The notes under the pieces are model-generated. The model had not been told where the DNA came from and made no database searches. It saw only the letters and a list, made by a program, of their open reading frames with translations. A stretch of DNA of 64,000 bases, taken from the NCBI GenBank assembly GCA_965646165.1, contig CBFFYP010000004.1:42082-106081 (forward strand), given 5' to 3'. This stretch comes from MGBC114844 sp910585855. Its GTDB lineage: Bacteria; Bacillota; Clostridia; Lachnospirales; Lachnospiraceae. A program made the translations under genes and the position numbers. This document shows positions 28,282 to 37,665 of the stretch, piece after piece; position 1 is the stretch's first letter; each line of letters opens with the position of its first letter.

Positions 28282-29769
28282 TTACTTACTAAAAAAATTA
28301 TAAATACATTTTACCATTTTAGTCAAAGTAGGAAAATATTCAATCAAAGTAGGAAGAAGTGCAACACAAGAAAGAAGAACTCCTGCTTTTGCAATTCCAT
28401 TTCCTACACTAATATTCGCTGCTTCATATAAACTTTGTAATTGTCCATCTAAAATTTCCTGCTCCTCTTTTACTAACATCTGCTTTTGAAGCAATTTATA
28501 TATTTCAATTCCTTGTTCTTGATTAGACGCTTCCAAAATAAGCAATCGATTCTTAAAATCAATATACTGTGCCTGAATCTTACTAAACTTCAACGCCTGA
28601 AAATAACCCATTCCTTTCTTACTTCCTCTTCTTATTTTTCTAGGCTTATTAATATTTTTAATGATTTCTTCCGCCCTTACAGTAAACGACATCATTCCTA
28701 TTCGCTGTGCCAACACAAGTGAAATAAAATAGCTATATTCCAATAAAAAAGGACGTACCACAGTTGGCTCAACATTAGCTTTAACATCATCTGTTGTAAT
28801 ACAAAACAAAGAATATGATGTTACACCGTAAAGTGTTCCATAATCAGACCACCTCGCATATACAGCATCCTCTAATAACTTTTTACGCATTTCTTTATTT
28901 TGACAACTGGCATCTCCTGAATCAACAAATAAAATAGAATATAGTAATTCTTCATTTAATGTACCATTTTTAATACATTCTGAAAGTCCTGCATCCCGAA
29001 TAATAGAACATAAAAACATACGATCATCTGCAAACGGAATTACTTCTTTATTTGTAAATGGTAATCCTTTTTTATCCTTGCTTCCATCATTTGTTTCTAA
29101 ATCACAGTTAAGTATATCATACAAAAACGCTGCTGGTTCACACAATTCATCTATCCCCTCATTATTCTCAAAATAATTATCCACTTTATCTTTAAAATTT
29201 GTTATATGACTATCCGTATCTGTCCTTATTCCAATACAATCAGCACATAACAACCCATCTTCTGCAAGATATGGTATAGAAACCCTGCGTCCCCAATCAT
29301 TAATTTTCTTAATCTTTCCTATATTATAACCCTTCTTTTCATTCTCCTCCTTTTCATTTCCATTCTCCTCCTTCTTCTTTTCATTCCAAACCTGAATAAA
29401 TAATATTCCTACACCATAATCATATATATGCAATTCAATTGTTGCAATCGGAAGACAATATTCCTCTTTCTTTTTTTTTATAATATATTGATAATTACTT
29501 TCATCAATCATCGGATATTGATATATACTGCAGATAGCCTCCTTCTCCTTATCTATAAAAATCTTTCTTGCAGATAAACTAAGATATTGATGTAACATAA
29601 AGCAATCGATTTCTTCCTGCATTTTCCTCTTCGAATCCCTAAAATCTAAACTTTTTTTAACCCAGCCTTTTTCTTCTACCTTTTTAATCATTTCTTTCCG
29701 TTCCATTTCAAATCGAAAAGGCCACGCTAATATATGAGCACTTTTTGCTTCCATTTTATCTGCCTTCAT
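28282..29769 (-). CDS. Candidate type III membrane effector (possibly CorA-like)
   Basis: 495 residues. The N-terminal soluble domain includes LPIATIELHIYDYGVGILFI and INDWGRRVSIPYL, a charged low-complexity insert (KKKEENGNEKEENEKK), and a central region with RMFLCSIIRDAG. A long helical stretch (about 360-455) is followed by one clear TM segment (AGVLLSCVALLPTLIEYF, about 462-480) and a short amphipathic tail. This layout and its position as first gene of a Cmr operon whose Cas10 lacks HD resemble CorA-like effectors gated by SAM-AMP in some type III-B systems. No GMN motif is seen, so the family call is uncertain. RBS AGAGGAGAAAG precedes ATG 29769. Confidence 0.6.
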   Translation of the reverse strand: MKADKMEAKSAHILAWPFRFEMERKEMIKKVEEKGWVKKSLDFRDSKRKMQEEIDCFMLHQYLSLSARKIFIDKEKEAICSIYQYPMIDESNYQYIIKKKKEEYCLPIATIELHIYDYGVGILFIQVWNEKKKEENGNEKEENEKKGYNIGKIKKINDWGRRVSIPYLAEDGLLCADCIGIRTDTDSHITNFKDKVDNYFENNEGIDELCEPAAFLYDILNCDLETNDGSKDKKGLPFTNKEVIPFADDRMFLCSIIRDAGLSECIKNGTLNEELLYSILFVDSGDASCQNKEMRKKLLEDAVYARWSDYGTLYGVTSYSLFCITTDDVKANVEPTVVRPFLLEYSYFISLVLAQRIGMMSFTVRAEEIIKNINKPRKIRRGSKKGMGYFQALKFSKIQAQYIDFKNRLLILEASNQEQGIEIYKLLQKQMLVKEEQEILDGQLQSLYEAANISVGNGIAKAGVLLSCVALLPTLIEYFPTLTKMVKCIYNFFSK

Positions 29770-29895
29770 TTTCTTTCTCCTCTCTTATTCCCTGCCTTTC
29801 TAAACACTCCAAATATACTGCACAATTTTATCAATACAATATCACATCTATAATAAAACATAATTTCTACCACTATCCAACCAACAAAAGGAAAT

Positions 29896-29926
29896 GAGCA
29901 AACCGCCTCTGGCGTCCGGTGAAAGC
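29896..29926 (+). repeat. Border fragment of the A'-type structured repeat
   Basis: 31 nt identical to the 3' arm and border of copy A' (reads GAGCAAACCGCCTC, then TGGCGTCCGGTGAAAGC). No other part of the element is present, so it is a deletion remnant. It lies upstream of the CRISPR operon. Confidence 0.75.
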
Positions 29927-29997
29927 CCCTCTTGCTATATCTTATCTCCAGCCCCAAGATTTATAAAGATAATTATACCATTTTTGCATTAAATTAA

Positions 29998-30033
29998 CAA
30001 GGGACAGAAGCTCTCCAATTCCTCTGTCCCTTT
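29998..30033 (-). terminator. Terminator hairpin after aldo/keto reductase
   Basis: AAGGGACAGA pairs with TCTGTCCCTT around a 14-nt loop, 30 bp past the stop of the 30063 gene. The tract after it is T-rich but interrupted, so strength is uncertain. Confidence 0.55.
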
Positions 30034-30062
30034 ACCTGCCGGTTTCTTAATATAACCTTATT

Positions 30063-31184
30063 TTATTTTAACAACGTTTCCTTTACCTTTTCCAAACAAT
30101 CTCGAATAGCAATATGCTGTGGACAAGCTTCCTCACATTTTCCGCATTTGATACATTCACCTGCCTGTTTCTTTCCATGCATCCCTACTCTCCATTCTTC
30201 CTCCCCTTTCGCTGCCTCCTTATCCCCATAAAGCGTCAAATAATTCATCGCTGTAAAAGATCCAGAAATCCCAATATCCATAGGACATACCTTTGCGCAA
30301 TAATTACAGGAAGTACAAGGAATCAGCGGAATTTTCTTCAACTCCTCCTGTGCCTGCTTTAAAGTTTCTCTCTGTTGTTCATTAAAACCAATAAAAGATT
30401 TCATATAGGACAAATTATCTTTCATTTGTTCTACATTACTCATTCCAGAAAGAACTGTAATTATACCTTCTAAATCTGCTGCAAAACGAATTGCCCATGA
30501 CGCCACTGAACTTCCCGGCTCTGCTGCCTTTAAAATTTCTTCTACAGACTTCGGCGGAGTCGCCAGCATCCCGCCTTTTACAGGTTCCATAATAATCACA
30601 GGTTTCCCATGCTTTCTTGCCACTTCATAACAGCGTCTTGACTGCACTGCCGGTTCTTCCCAATCGGCATAATTGATCTGAAGCTGCACAAACTCCATCT
30701 CAGGATGTGCCGTTAAAATCTCCTCCAACTCTTCCGCTGTCGAATGAAAAGAAAACCCAACATGCCGAATTTTCCCTTCCTTCTTTTTCTCCTGTACCCA
30801 ATTCCACATATCAAACCGATCAAAATAACCAGTTCTATTCTCCCCCAAATTATGAAGCAGATAAAAATCAAAAAAACCTGCCCCAGTCTGCGCAAGCGAC
30901 TGATCAAACTGTGCATACGCCTCTTCTTTTGTTTTGCAATTAATCCAAGCCGCATTCTTTGTAGCCAACTGATAGCTTTCTCGTGGATAACGTTCTACCA
31001 ATGCCTGACGAATCGCATCTTCACTTCCGGCATATGCCCAAGCCGTATCAAAATAAGTAAATCCTGCCCCTAAAAACAAATCCGTCATTTCCTTTACCTG
31101 TTCAACATCAATTACTCCGTCTTTCTGCGGCAGCCGCATTAAACCAAATCCTAATTTCTTAATTTCTTCACCTAAATAAGCCAT
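30063..31184 (-). CDS. Aldo/keto reductase with C-terminal 4Fe-4S domain
   Basis: 373 residues from ATG 31184, preceded by AAGGAGAGG (a frame start at 31202 lacks one). The TIM-barrel reductase has GFGLMRLP, FDTAWAYAGSEDAI (active-site Asp/Tyr) and VGFSFHSTAEEL. Residues about 290-365 carry two ferredoxin clusters: CTSCNYCAKVCPMDIG and CIKCGKCEEACPQHI. Such clostridial reductases are NADPH- or ferredoxin-linked oxidoreductases of mostly unknown substrate. It is divergent from merR (31336) and has a MerR-type promoter, so it is likely MerR-activated. Confidence 0.9.
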   Translation of the reverse strand: MAYLGEEIKKLGFGLMRLPQKDGVIDVEQVKEMTDLFLGAGFTYFDTAWAYAGSEDAIRQALVERYPRESYQLATKNAAWINCKTKEEAYAQFDQSLAQTGAGFFDFYLLHNLGENRTGYFDRFDMWNWVQEKKKEGKIRHVGFSFHSTAEELEEILTAHPEMEFVQLQINYADWEEPAVQSRRCYEVARKHGKPVIIMEPVKGGMLATPPKSVEEILKAAEPGSSVASWAIRFAADLEGIITVLSGMSNVEQMKDNLSYMKSFIGFNEQQRETLKQAQEELKKIPLIPCTSCNYCAKVCPMDIGISGSFTAMNYLTLYGDKEAAKGEEEWRVGMHGKKQAGECIKCGKCEEACPQHIAIRDCLEKVKETLLK

Positions 31185-31260
31185 AACAAACCTCTCCTTC
31201 ATCCAAAACGATACATTAAAAAACTATTTCTTGCACAAAACAATTTCTCATCCTATAATC

Positions 31261-31291
31261 AGTATAACAACCTCGTGTTACTCGAAGTCAA
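31261..31291 (-). promoter_or_regulatory. MerR-type promoter of aldo/keto reductase
   Basis: On the minus strand TTGACT (31291-31286), a 19-bp spacer and TATACT (31266-31261). The long spacer contains the imperfect dyad CTTCGAGTAACACGAGG. A 19-bp spacer with a central dyad is the hallmark of MerR-family activated promoters; the cognate gene is next door. Confidence 0.75.
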
Positions 31292-31335
31292 TACTTTTTT
31301 ACAAATTTGTATCATTTCAAGGAGAGTATAATACT

Positions 31336-31740
31336 ATGTACTATACAATTAAACAATTCGCAAAAATGTTCCACACCACAGAGCATACTATCCGCTACTA
31401 TACCGACATCAATCTATTGCCCTGCCAAAGGGACAGCAAAAACTGCCGTATTTTCGATGAACAGTCTGTTAGCTGGATGCATGGCATTGTCTGCCTGAAA
31501 AACTGCGGTGCTTCTCTAAAAGATATCAAACAATATTGTTCTTTATGCCGTCTAGAAGAATCAGAAGAAAACCTAAAAGCCAGATATCAGATTATCTTAA
31601 AACAGCGTGAGCAAGCCTATCAAAAGGCAGCAGAAGCAAAAGCTACTGCTGAATATATGGATCGCAAAGTAAAACACTATCAAGATATTTTAGCAGGTCT
31701 GATACCGGACGATACCAATCCAAATAACTGGAACTCCTGA
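31336..31740 (+). CDS. MerR-family regulator
   Basis: 134 residues from ATG 31336 (RBS AAGGAGAG); the frame opens upstream at 31231 without a ribosome site. Residues 1-70 are the winged HTH (YTIKQFAKMFHTTEHTIRYY, LLPCQRDSKNCRIF), and 80-120 a coiled-coil dimer helix. The protein is short, with no large effector domain; Cys residues at CSLCRLEE and CLKNC might sense redox or electrophiles. Likely activator of the divergent reductase. Confidence 0.9.
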   Translation: MYYTIKQFAKMFHTTEHTIRYYTDINLLPCQRDSKNCRIFDEQSVSWMHGIVCLKNCGASLKDIKQYCSLCRLEESEENLKARYQIILKQREQAYQKAAEAKATAEYMDRKVKHYQDILAGLIPDDTNPNNWNS

Positions 31741-31748
31741 CAGTAACC

Positions 31749-31840
31749 AAGGGGGACGCTGAAATTGGAAAGCAGGTTTATTCCGAGTTCAAAATAACTC
31801 TCCATTTGGCTTTCGGCGTCTTCCCCACCACAGAAAAATA
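31749..31840 (-). repeat. Truncated repeat, subfamily F (copy G)
   Basis: On the plus strand GGGGGACGCTGAA...GGTTTATTCC resembles the inverse of the right arm of copy F (53889-53920). Only one arm and some inner sequence remain. It sits between merR and the next gene. Confidence 0.5.
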
Positions 31841-31909
31841 CCTCTTCGCTTTCACATAATACGTTTTTCGACATATTATATAGAAAAACAATAATCAAAG
31901 GTATTTTTT

Positions 31910-32779
31910 ATGATAACAAATTTAACCTGCAATCGTCAAATCGACTATTCCACTATCCCTAATGATCGAATTTTACCATTTATAATTTCTCTAAACACAG
32001 CAAATTCGATTCTTTCTCCTTCCGAAGGAGAATATCAAAAGTTCTGTTATGATATAATCGGTGTTGGAGAAAACAATTCACAATATGCAGATTTGAGCCA
32101 TTTCCTGCTAGGTATCTGCAGTTCTATCACGCAGGATGATATTGCTGATATTATGGTTTCAATCAACGACAATCCACAAACCATTCAATGGGGAAAAAAT
32201 ATTGAAATCAAAACTACCGAAAAACCAGATAATCCTACTGGTTGCGTTGGACTAAAATTTGATTTTCCTCTCAATAAAATATCTGGAATTATGCAAGTCT
32301 GCATTTCCCTGCGTACTCCTTATCCAATCGGTCCTGTCAATGTCTGCCTATACGGCGGCAGAACAACGGCAACCGGCTTAACGATCTGTGGTCCTGCCTG
32401 CAGTGAAAACAGACCATGTGAATCCGTTTTCTATCAAAAAGAAACCATATGTGTTCCTGTCAAAGTCACTCCATTTGCCAAACCGGCAGAAGCAAAAGCA
32501 ACCTGCTGTGGAGAACCGATTATAACAACAGGAACATCTTGTTCTGGAAACCAAACCTCTTGCTCTTTTACTATCACACAAAATCTTTGTATTGAAATTC
32601 CAATTTCATTTGGAGCAGTAATCGAAACTGGTACTGCCGTTGTTCAATGCGGCACAGTTTCAGAAACAGAATGTGATTGTTCAAATCCTGCATCCGAAAC
32701 ACCGCCTTCTATCGGAGAACTGCAAAATCAAAAAAACTTCTTTTCCTCCATTGACAAAGGGAAACGACCTTGGCACTAA
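31910..32779 (+). CDS. Cys-rich protein of unknown function
   Basis: 289 residues, no signal peptide or TM segment. N-terminal half: IDYSTIPNDRILPFIISLNT and GCVGLKFDFPLNKISGIM. The C-terminal half is beta-rich and Cys-rich, with CCGEP, GTSCSGNQTSCSFTITQNLC and IEIPISFGAVIETGTAVVQCG, then CDC. This mix of paired Cys and a repeated IPISFGA-type strand recalls spore-coat or spore-appendage proteins of Firmicutes, but that is only an impression. AAAGG precedes ATG 31910. A structured repeat starts about 50 bp after the stop. Confidence 0.7.
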   Translation: MITNLTCNRQIDYSTIPNDRILPFIISLNTANSILSPSEGEYQKFCYDIIGVGENNSQYADLSHFLLGICSSITQDDIADIMVSINDNPQTIQWGKNIEIKTTEKPDNPTGCVGLKFDFPLNKISGIMQVCISLRTPYPIGPVNVCLYGGRTTATGLTICGPACSENRPCESVFYQKETICVPVKVTPFAKPAEAKATCCGEPIITTGTSCSGNQTSCSFTITQNLCIEIPISFGAVIETGTAVVQCGTVSETECDCSNPASETPPSIGELQNQKNFFSSIDKGKRPWH

Positions 32780-32827
32780 ATCTAAAGAACTTCACCTGAC
32801 CCATATTTATAAACAGAGAAAGTTAAA

Positions 32828-33230
32828 AAAACCCCCCTCTCGCTGTTAGCTAAATAACAACAAAAGTCCTTTCTTTTTTTGTTTCGGAGTCAAGAAACAG
32901 CCAGATTTGAAAACGGTGGGCAGCCTGCAGTAACTTTGGAAAAAAGTTAGAAGTTCTAAGACTTCCGCTCGAAAACCTAAGATTTTTTTCACATCCTGCT
33001 TCCATGCAGGGTGTGAAAAAAAGGGGCGTGTTTAGCCCGGATGATAGGAAAGCGGCTGTTTTACGGTCGGTAAAATCCTTTCTTACACCTGTTTTATTTC
33101 GGCTACAATGAGGGCGAATTGCGCCCCGGTCTGTTCGGTTGGATGCATGAAAAGGCAGAAATCTTAGAACTTCTTACTTTTTGGAGAGCGGAACATCAGG
33201 CTGCCCACCGTTTTCGAATCTGGCGTCCCC
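32828..33230 (+). repeat. Structured repeat, copy B
   Basis: Arms at 32900-32928 and 33197-33224 pair across 28 positions, one being a G-T wobble where the left arm has TTTG instead of TTCG. The core matches copy A. The left flank keeps CCCTCTCGCTGTT, the 5' border of an A'-type element, as in the A'/A pair, so B appears to be an A'/A unit that lost most of A'. It lies between two convergent genes. Confidence 0.85.
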
Positions 33231-33250
33231 CTCCTCAAAAATACATTTTG

Positions 33251-35385
33251 CTATCCTAAATACGGAACAATCACATCATAAAACTTCTTGCTCCACTCTG
33301 CATGAAACTTTGCCATCTGAAACCAATCTGTTTCATTTTCAATACTTACACCATTTAACTGATAAGAAATCTTTGATGACTTTATATCATCACCACGACT
33401 CCAAATCAGTGGTACACCAAGCACCTTTTCGATTGTATCCTTATACTGAAAAACAAAACCAAAGGTCTTTTTATTTTCCTCTTTTTTAGGCTTTCCAAAA
33501 TATAACTCTACTCGGGCTGAATCATAATTGACAACACAGCTAAGGTTAAAACCACTTATACCAAAAAAAACCGCTTACCCAATTTTCCTTTGACGGATTC
33601 ACATTACAGAAAGAAGCTTTTTCACCATGTACCTCCTTAATCACTTCCAGTGCATATGTCCAATACCTTCTGCGCAGTTCATATACAGTTCCTTCCTTAT
33701 CTTCCGTATTTTCATTCTCATCCCGCAAATAAAATACCAAATCCGTAGGGTCAGCATTATATAACTTAAATACTCAATTCAGCACAGATATTTTATTCTG
33801 TGTGCTTGTATTTGACCAAACATAAATACCATCGCCAATCTCAACACCTCTTGTAAAATCAGCTTCATTCATACTAAAATATGCAATACGATCATCCTTA
33901 GAAACCGCAAGTTTTGTTATGATGCTCTCATCTTCTGTATACAAAATCTGTAATACTTTTTGAAACATTTCTATCCAGCTATTGACCGACTGTTCGGTAT
34001 TTCTATAGCGGAAACGTGTAATCAGCCTTCCGCTCAGCAAAGATGCATCATCATCTAATGTATAGGAATCAAGCTGCTTTTGCTCCGGCTTAAATTCCGT
34101 TGATGGCATCGACCAAATCTGAAGTGCTTGGCTCATCAGATACTGACTACGTTCTTCTAACTCAGTCAGCGTCCATTTCTCCTTCTTTGCAACATATGTA
34201 TTCATACGAATTCCACTTTCCTCAAAGCCATTCTTCATTTTCTTCTTTTCTTCAAAAGTGTGATTACTATATTTTGAATTATATGCCGTCAATGTAAGGT
34301 TTCTGAATATTTTTACATTCTTTTAAAGGTTTTTTCCAAACAGGTTTGAAACAATCTTTTCCATTTTTATCCTTTAATTTTTCATAATGGTCGGTATTAG
34401 CGCATAGTTGTCTTGATGATTTTCTCTGTTCTTTCTTTAACCTCTTTTCAAGTTTTTTTATCTTTTTCGATTTATTAATATTAGGAAAAACTTTGGTATC
34501 AGAACAAGTAGCTAATTCTTTCAAACCTACATCGATTCCTAATCTTATATCCGATTTTTCTTCCTTTTTCCTATCATTCATTTCAATCGCAACAGCTAAA
34601 TACCAATACTTACCATTATATTTAATTCTAGGATTATAAACTTTCGCATTTTCAGCTTTGTTTTTCCCTTTGTAAACACCTCTAACCAATCTGTTTTCAT
34701 CCTTTATTTTTACCCAGCCTATTTTTTCAAAATAAATCCTATCCTCTTTCACTTTAATCTTATTAGAAGAATGATAAAAGGAAAGTTCTGATTGATGCTT
34801 CCTTTTCCATCTAGGAAAATCCGTTTTTCCTTTCCAAAATCTTTTATAAGCGTCATCTAAATCACATAATGCTTGGTCGGGTATTTCAGAAGAACATTCC
34901 AAAATCCATTTCACCTCTTCATTTTCATCACGAAAATGCTTAAATAATTTTTTCATCTCTCCTTTTCCGAATATTGCATCAAACAACTGATCGATTGTAA
35001 TCTCCTGTTTCTGAATTCTATCATAAAAATAATTATAATTGGTCGTCAAATTAGATTCCCGAATATACTCATCGGTACTTTCAAAAAGCTTTCCAAATAC
35101 CTTCTGATCATTTTTTACCGGTTTTAACTTAATACGAGTATCCTGCAACTGGTATTTATCCACAAGAAAATCCTCATATATCTGCTTTCCCAACGAACTG
35201 TCCTGCGGTACAATTATATTATTTGTAATCAAATTATACATTGCCAAAAATAACAGGGATACCGTAGTAAGACGCTGCTGACAATTTTCCATTTTCCAGT
35301 CATAATTGCGCTGATAAACCGGAATAATAAAACGCTTTTTTGAACCTTCCATATATTCTATTAATCTACATTCTGAACCTTTCAT
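33251..35385 (-). pseudogene. GmrSD-type (DUF262/HNH) restriction gene, disrupted
   Basis: Reads in pieces. From ATG 35385: a DUF262 start, RFIIPVYQRNYDWKMENC, with an internal deletion joining QQRLTTVSLLFLAMYNLI, then DUF262 to about 34975. A foreign TnpB segment (34301-34970) follows. The frame then resumes at about 34300 with LTAYNSKYSNHTF, the DUF1524 HNH C-terminal region, and after further frameshifts (33740, 33545) ends with a DUF4268-like segment, GFNLSCVVNYDSARVELYFG...WFQMAKFHAEWSKKFYD, stopping at 33251. Intact GmrSD-like proteins cut modified phage DNA. Insertion, deletion and frameshifts make this one dead. Confidence 0.8.
34301..34970 (-). mobile_element. TnpB internal fragment inserted in GmrSD gene
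   Basis: Encodes SSEIPDQALCDLDDAYKRFW, GKTDFPRWKRKHQSEL and IRLGIDVGLKELATCSDTKV (RuvC-I Asp), ending in KECKNIQK. This is a TnpB of a different lineage from those at 20703 and 50308. The first 50 or so residues and everything after RuvC-I are missing, and it is fused in frame to the DUF262 piece upstream. Confidence 0.75.
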
Positions 35386-35479
35386 TTGTTTTAATCTCCT
35401 TTTTACAATTCCATATATAATATGTATCACAATGTTTTTCTGCTTTCAACTATATTTTTAAATTTTCAAAAAAATTTAT

Positions 35480-35968
35480 CCTTTAATTGAACTTTTGAAG
35501 ACAGGATGCTGCAAAGGAGTTATTTTCACCGGACGCCGGAGGAGGTTGGAGTACGGCAGAAATTTAAAAAATTCTTATAAAGTATAAAAGTTTAGATAAG
35601 ATTCTTTCCTATTTCGGGCTCAAGAAACAGCCAGATTCGAAAACGGTGGACAGCCTGCAGTGACTTTGGAGAAAAGTTAGAAGTTCTTGACTTCTGCTGA
35701 AAAACCTAAGATTTTTTTCACATACTGCTTCCATGCAGTGTGTGAAAAAAAAGGGGGGTGTTTAGCCCGTATCATTCAAAAAGAGAACGTCTTATGGTCT
35801 AGAAAATCCTTCCTTACACCAATTACATTTTGGCTGTCATACGGGCGAATTGCGCCCCGGTCTGTATGGTTGGATACATGAAAATGCAGAAGTCTTAGAA
35901 CTTCTTGCTTTTTGGAAACTGGAACAGCAGGCTGTCCACCATTTTCGAATCTGGCGTCCTCTATCCAA
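35480..35968 (+). repeat. Structured repeat, copy C
   Basis: Arms 35630-35658 and 35927-35955 pair over 29 positions with one mismatch. Compared with copy A, GGTGGGC/GCCCACC has become GGTGGAC/GTCCACC: a compensated change. The central hairpin CACATACTGC/GCAGTGTGTG is likewise compensated. The left flank keeps CTTTAATT...CTTTTG and an A'-type border (TTTCACCGGACGCC, 35525-35541). The element ends about 115 bp upstream of the lipoprotein start at 36073, in the same sense. Confidence 0.85.
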
Positions 35969-36072
35969 AAAACTAACTGAAAAATTCATATCTTTTACTT
36001 GCACATTACGTTTCATTCCATTATAATTTTAACTGTTTCAGTTGTAAAATAAAAATAGAAAGGAAAATTTTT

Positions 36073-36681
36073 ATGAAAAAACTATTTATCTTATTACTTA
36101 TTCTATTAAGTACACAACTCTATGGATGTTCTAAACACACGGCAGAACCGAAACCTACATCAGAAACAACCAAAACTGTTTTATCCACACCTGAAGTACC
36201 TTCAACTCAACCAGAAACTTTACTAATTGAAAAAAATAACACAAACGAAACCGATACCAGTACTTTCATTCAGGACATATCTCTGCAATCAGAAGAAACC
36301 ATATCAGCCATTGATGATAATTACTATCATGCTGCAACAAGTATTCCTCGCTCTGAAGTTGAAAGCTATGCGGCTCGAATCAAACAATTATTCCTAGAAC
36401 ATGACTGGACAACGATTTCCTCTGAAATTTCTTATCCTATTACAATATCAGGTACTACCTATAATAACAGCACCGATTTTCTTGCTGCATCCGATAAGTT
36501 CGAAGAAAACTTAAAAGAATCCTTCTTTTCAGCCATTGAAAAAGAAGACTGTACAGAAATGTTTTGTAATTGGGAAGGAATTATGCTTGGAGAATCTGGA
36601 CAAATTTGGATTGGTGAAGTTTTAAATACTGACTTAACTTCACAAGGATTAAAAATTATTGCCATCAATGAGTTCGAGTGA
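36073..36681 (+). CDS. Small lipoprotein of unknown function
   Basis: 202 residues. Signal with lipobox LSTQLYGCSK (Cys at about residue 19), then a long Thr/Pro/Glu-rich linker (20-75) and a C-terminal domain, RSEVESYAARIKQLFLEHDWTTISSEISYPITI, resembling small extracytoplasmic domains that occur in Lachnospiraceae lipoproteins. RBS AGAAAGGA. Like the secreted protein at 52345, it lies about 115-145 bp after a copy of the structured repeat. Confidence 0.8.
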   Translation: MKKLFILLLILLSTQLYGCSKHTAEPKPTSETTKTVLSTPEVPSTQPETLLIEKNNTNETDTSTFIQDISLQSEETISAIDDNYYHAATSIPRSEVESYAARIKQLFLEHDWTTISSEISYPITISGTTYNNSTDFLAASDKFEENLKESFFSAIEKEDCTEMFCNWEGIMLGESGQIWIGEVLNTDLTSQGLKIIAINEFE

Positions 36682-36805
36682 TGAAAAGGACTTAAAAAAG
36701 CTAGTGTTTATGCGGTTTCCAGACAAATTTGTTTAGGTATTGGCAACGATTTGGCAACATTTTTCACATCACGCACTAAATAATTATATCAATGGCATAT
36801 GAAAA

Positions 36806-36855
36806 ACCTTGCTGATTTTCAGATATGAAAACTGAATATCGGCAAGGTCTTTTTA
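36806..36855 (+). terminator. Terminator hairpin at left end of mobile island
   Basis: ACCTTGC (36806-36812) pairs with GCAAGGT (36842-36848), followed by CTTTTTAT. Just before it, 36745-36770 has TTGGCAACGATTTGGCAACA, which resembles the 3' end of tyrosine integrase genes or an attachment region; a similar GTGGCAACATTTTGGCAACA occurs at 46487-46507. Confidence 0.6.
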
Positions 36856-37440
36856 TGCTTATTTCTGTTTTTTCTTTTTCGTCTGTTTTCTTTTCTTCTT
36901 TCTCGATTTTCTGAAATTCCTCCATAAGCATATCGTTGGACGCGCCTGTGAAGGGACTTTCGCCAATGATGCGAAAGTGTCCAGTTCGGGGCTACTTCGT
37001 ACACGCCATGGTCGTATTCCCTCTTTGGTAATCTCGCCCTGTTCCAGTTTGGCGGCTTTGTCCTGCATGCGTGGAACTATCGAACATGGTACGTTAGTGG
37101 AATGTCGGATTTGTCCAAAGGCGCAGGCAGATTTCCCCGTCAATCTCCCCGATTTCAGACTGTACATATCTTTCCAATGCAAGGACGTGTGCATAAGCCC
37201 GGTATAGGTATCAATATCCGGCACTGTGAGGGCGTGGTTGCTTACATCAAAGATATTCGCCATTTCTTTTACAAAGGTCGTGCTTTTGGTGTCCTTGCTT
37301 GGTTCGTTTCATACTGTAGCCTGCGGACATCAGAGGGTCTTTCCGAGAAAGCAAGGATTTCACCTAACTGTTTTCTGTGTTCATTGCCCTTTCGGTTGCG
37401 GAAAAATGCGGAATACGTTTGCCGGATTGCCATAATAAAA
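36850..37440 (-). pseudogene. Degenerate minus-strand gene(s) of the mobile island
   Basis: Several broken minus-strand frames: one from 37435 (ATG, AIRQTYSAFFRNRKGNEHRK) and a second, 37263-36859, beginning MANIFDVSNHALTVPDIDTY. Base composition is clearly more GC-rich than flanking host genes, as in the rest of the island. The frames look like pieces of one gene shifted by small indels, but I cannot name the family. Between 37440 and 37660 nothing coding was seen except a xis promoter-like AT-rich stretch. Confidence 0.45.
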
Positions 37441-37665
37441 CCTCAGTTGTAGTGGAAGAGTGGTACAGCCTGCATGACTGTACTTAAACAATCTGTTGGA
37501 AAGTCAGTATAAACATGGTGGGGCAATAGAAATAGCAAGACAACTTAAAATAAAAAAAAAGTTAAAGAATTTTCTCGAAAGCCTTGACTTAACGAAATTT
37601 ATTTAGTATCATATCAACAAGACTTAAACAAAAACAGTTAAATATTGAAAGGAGAGGGTATCTGA

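Noticed and set aside
29766..29957. 63-residue frame upstream of the candidate effector
   Set aside because: It runs through a repeat fragment and has no recognisable protein features.
36459..36668. Minus-strand ORF in the lipoprotein gene
   Set aside because: Antisense shadow of a gene with clear signal peptide and RBS.
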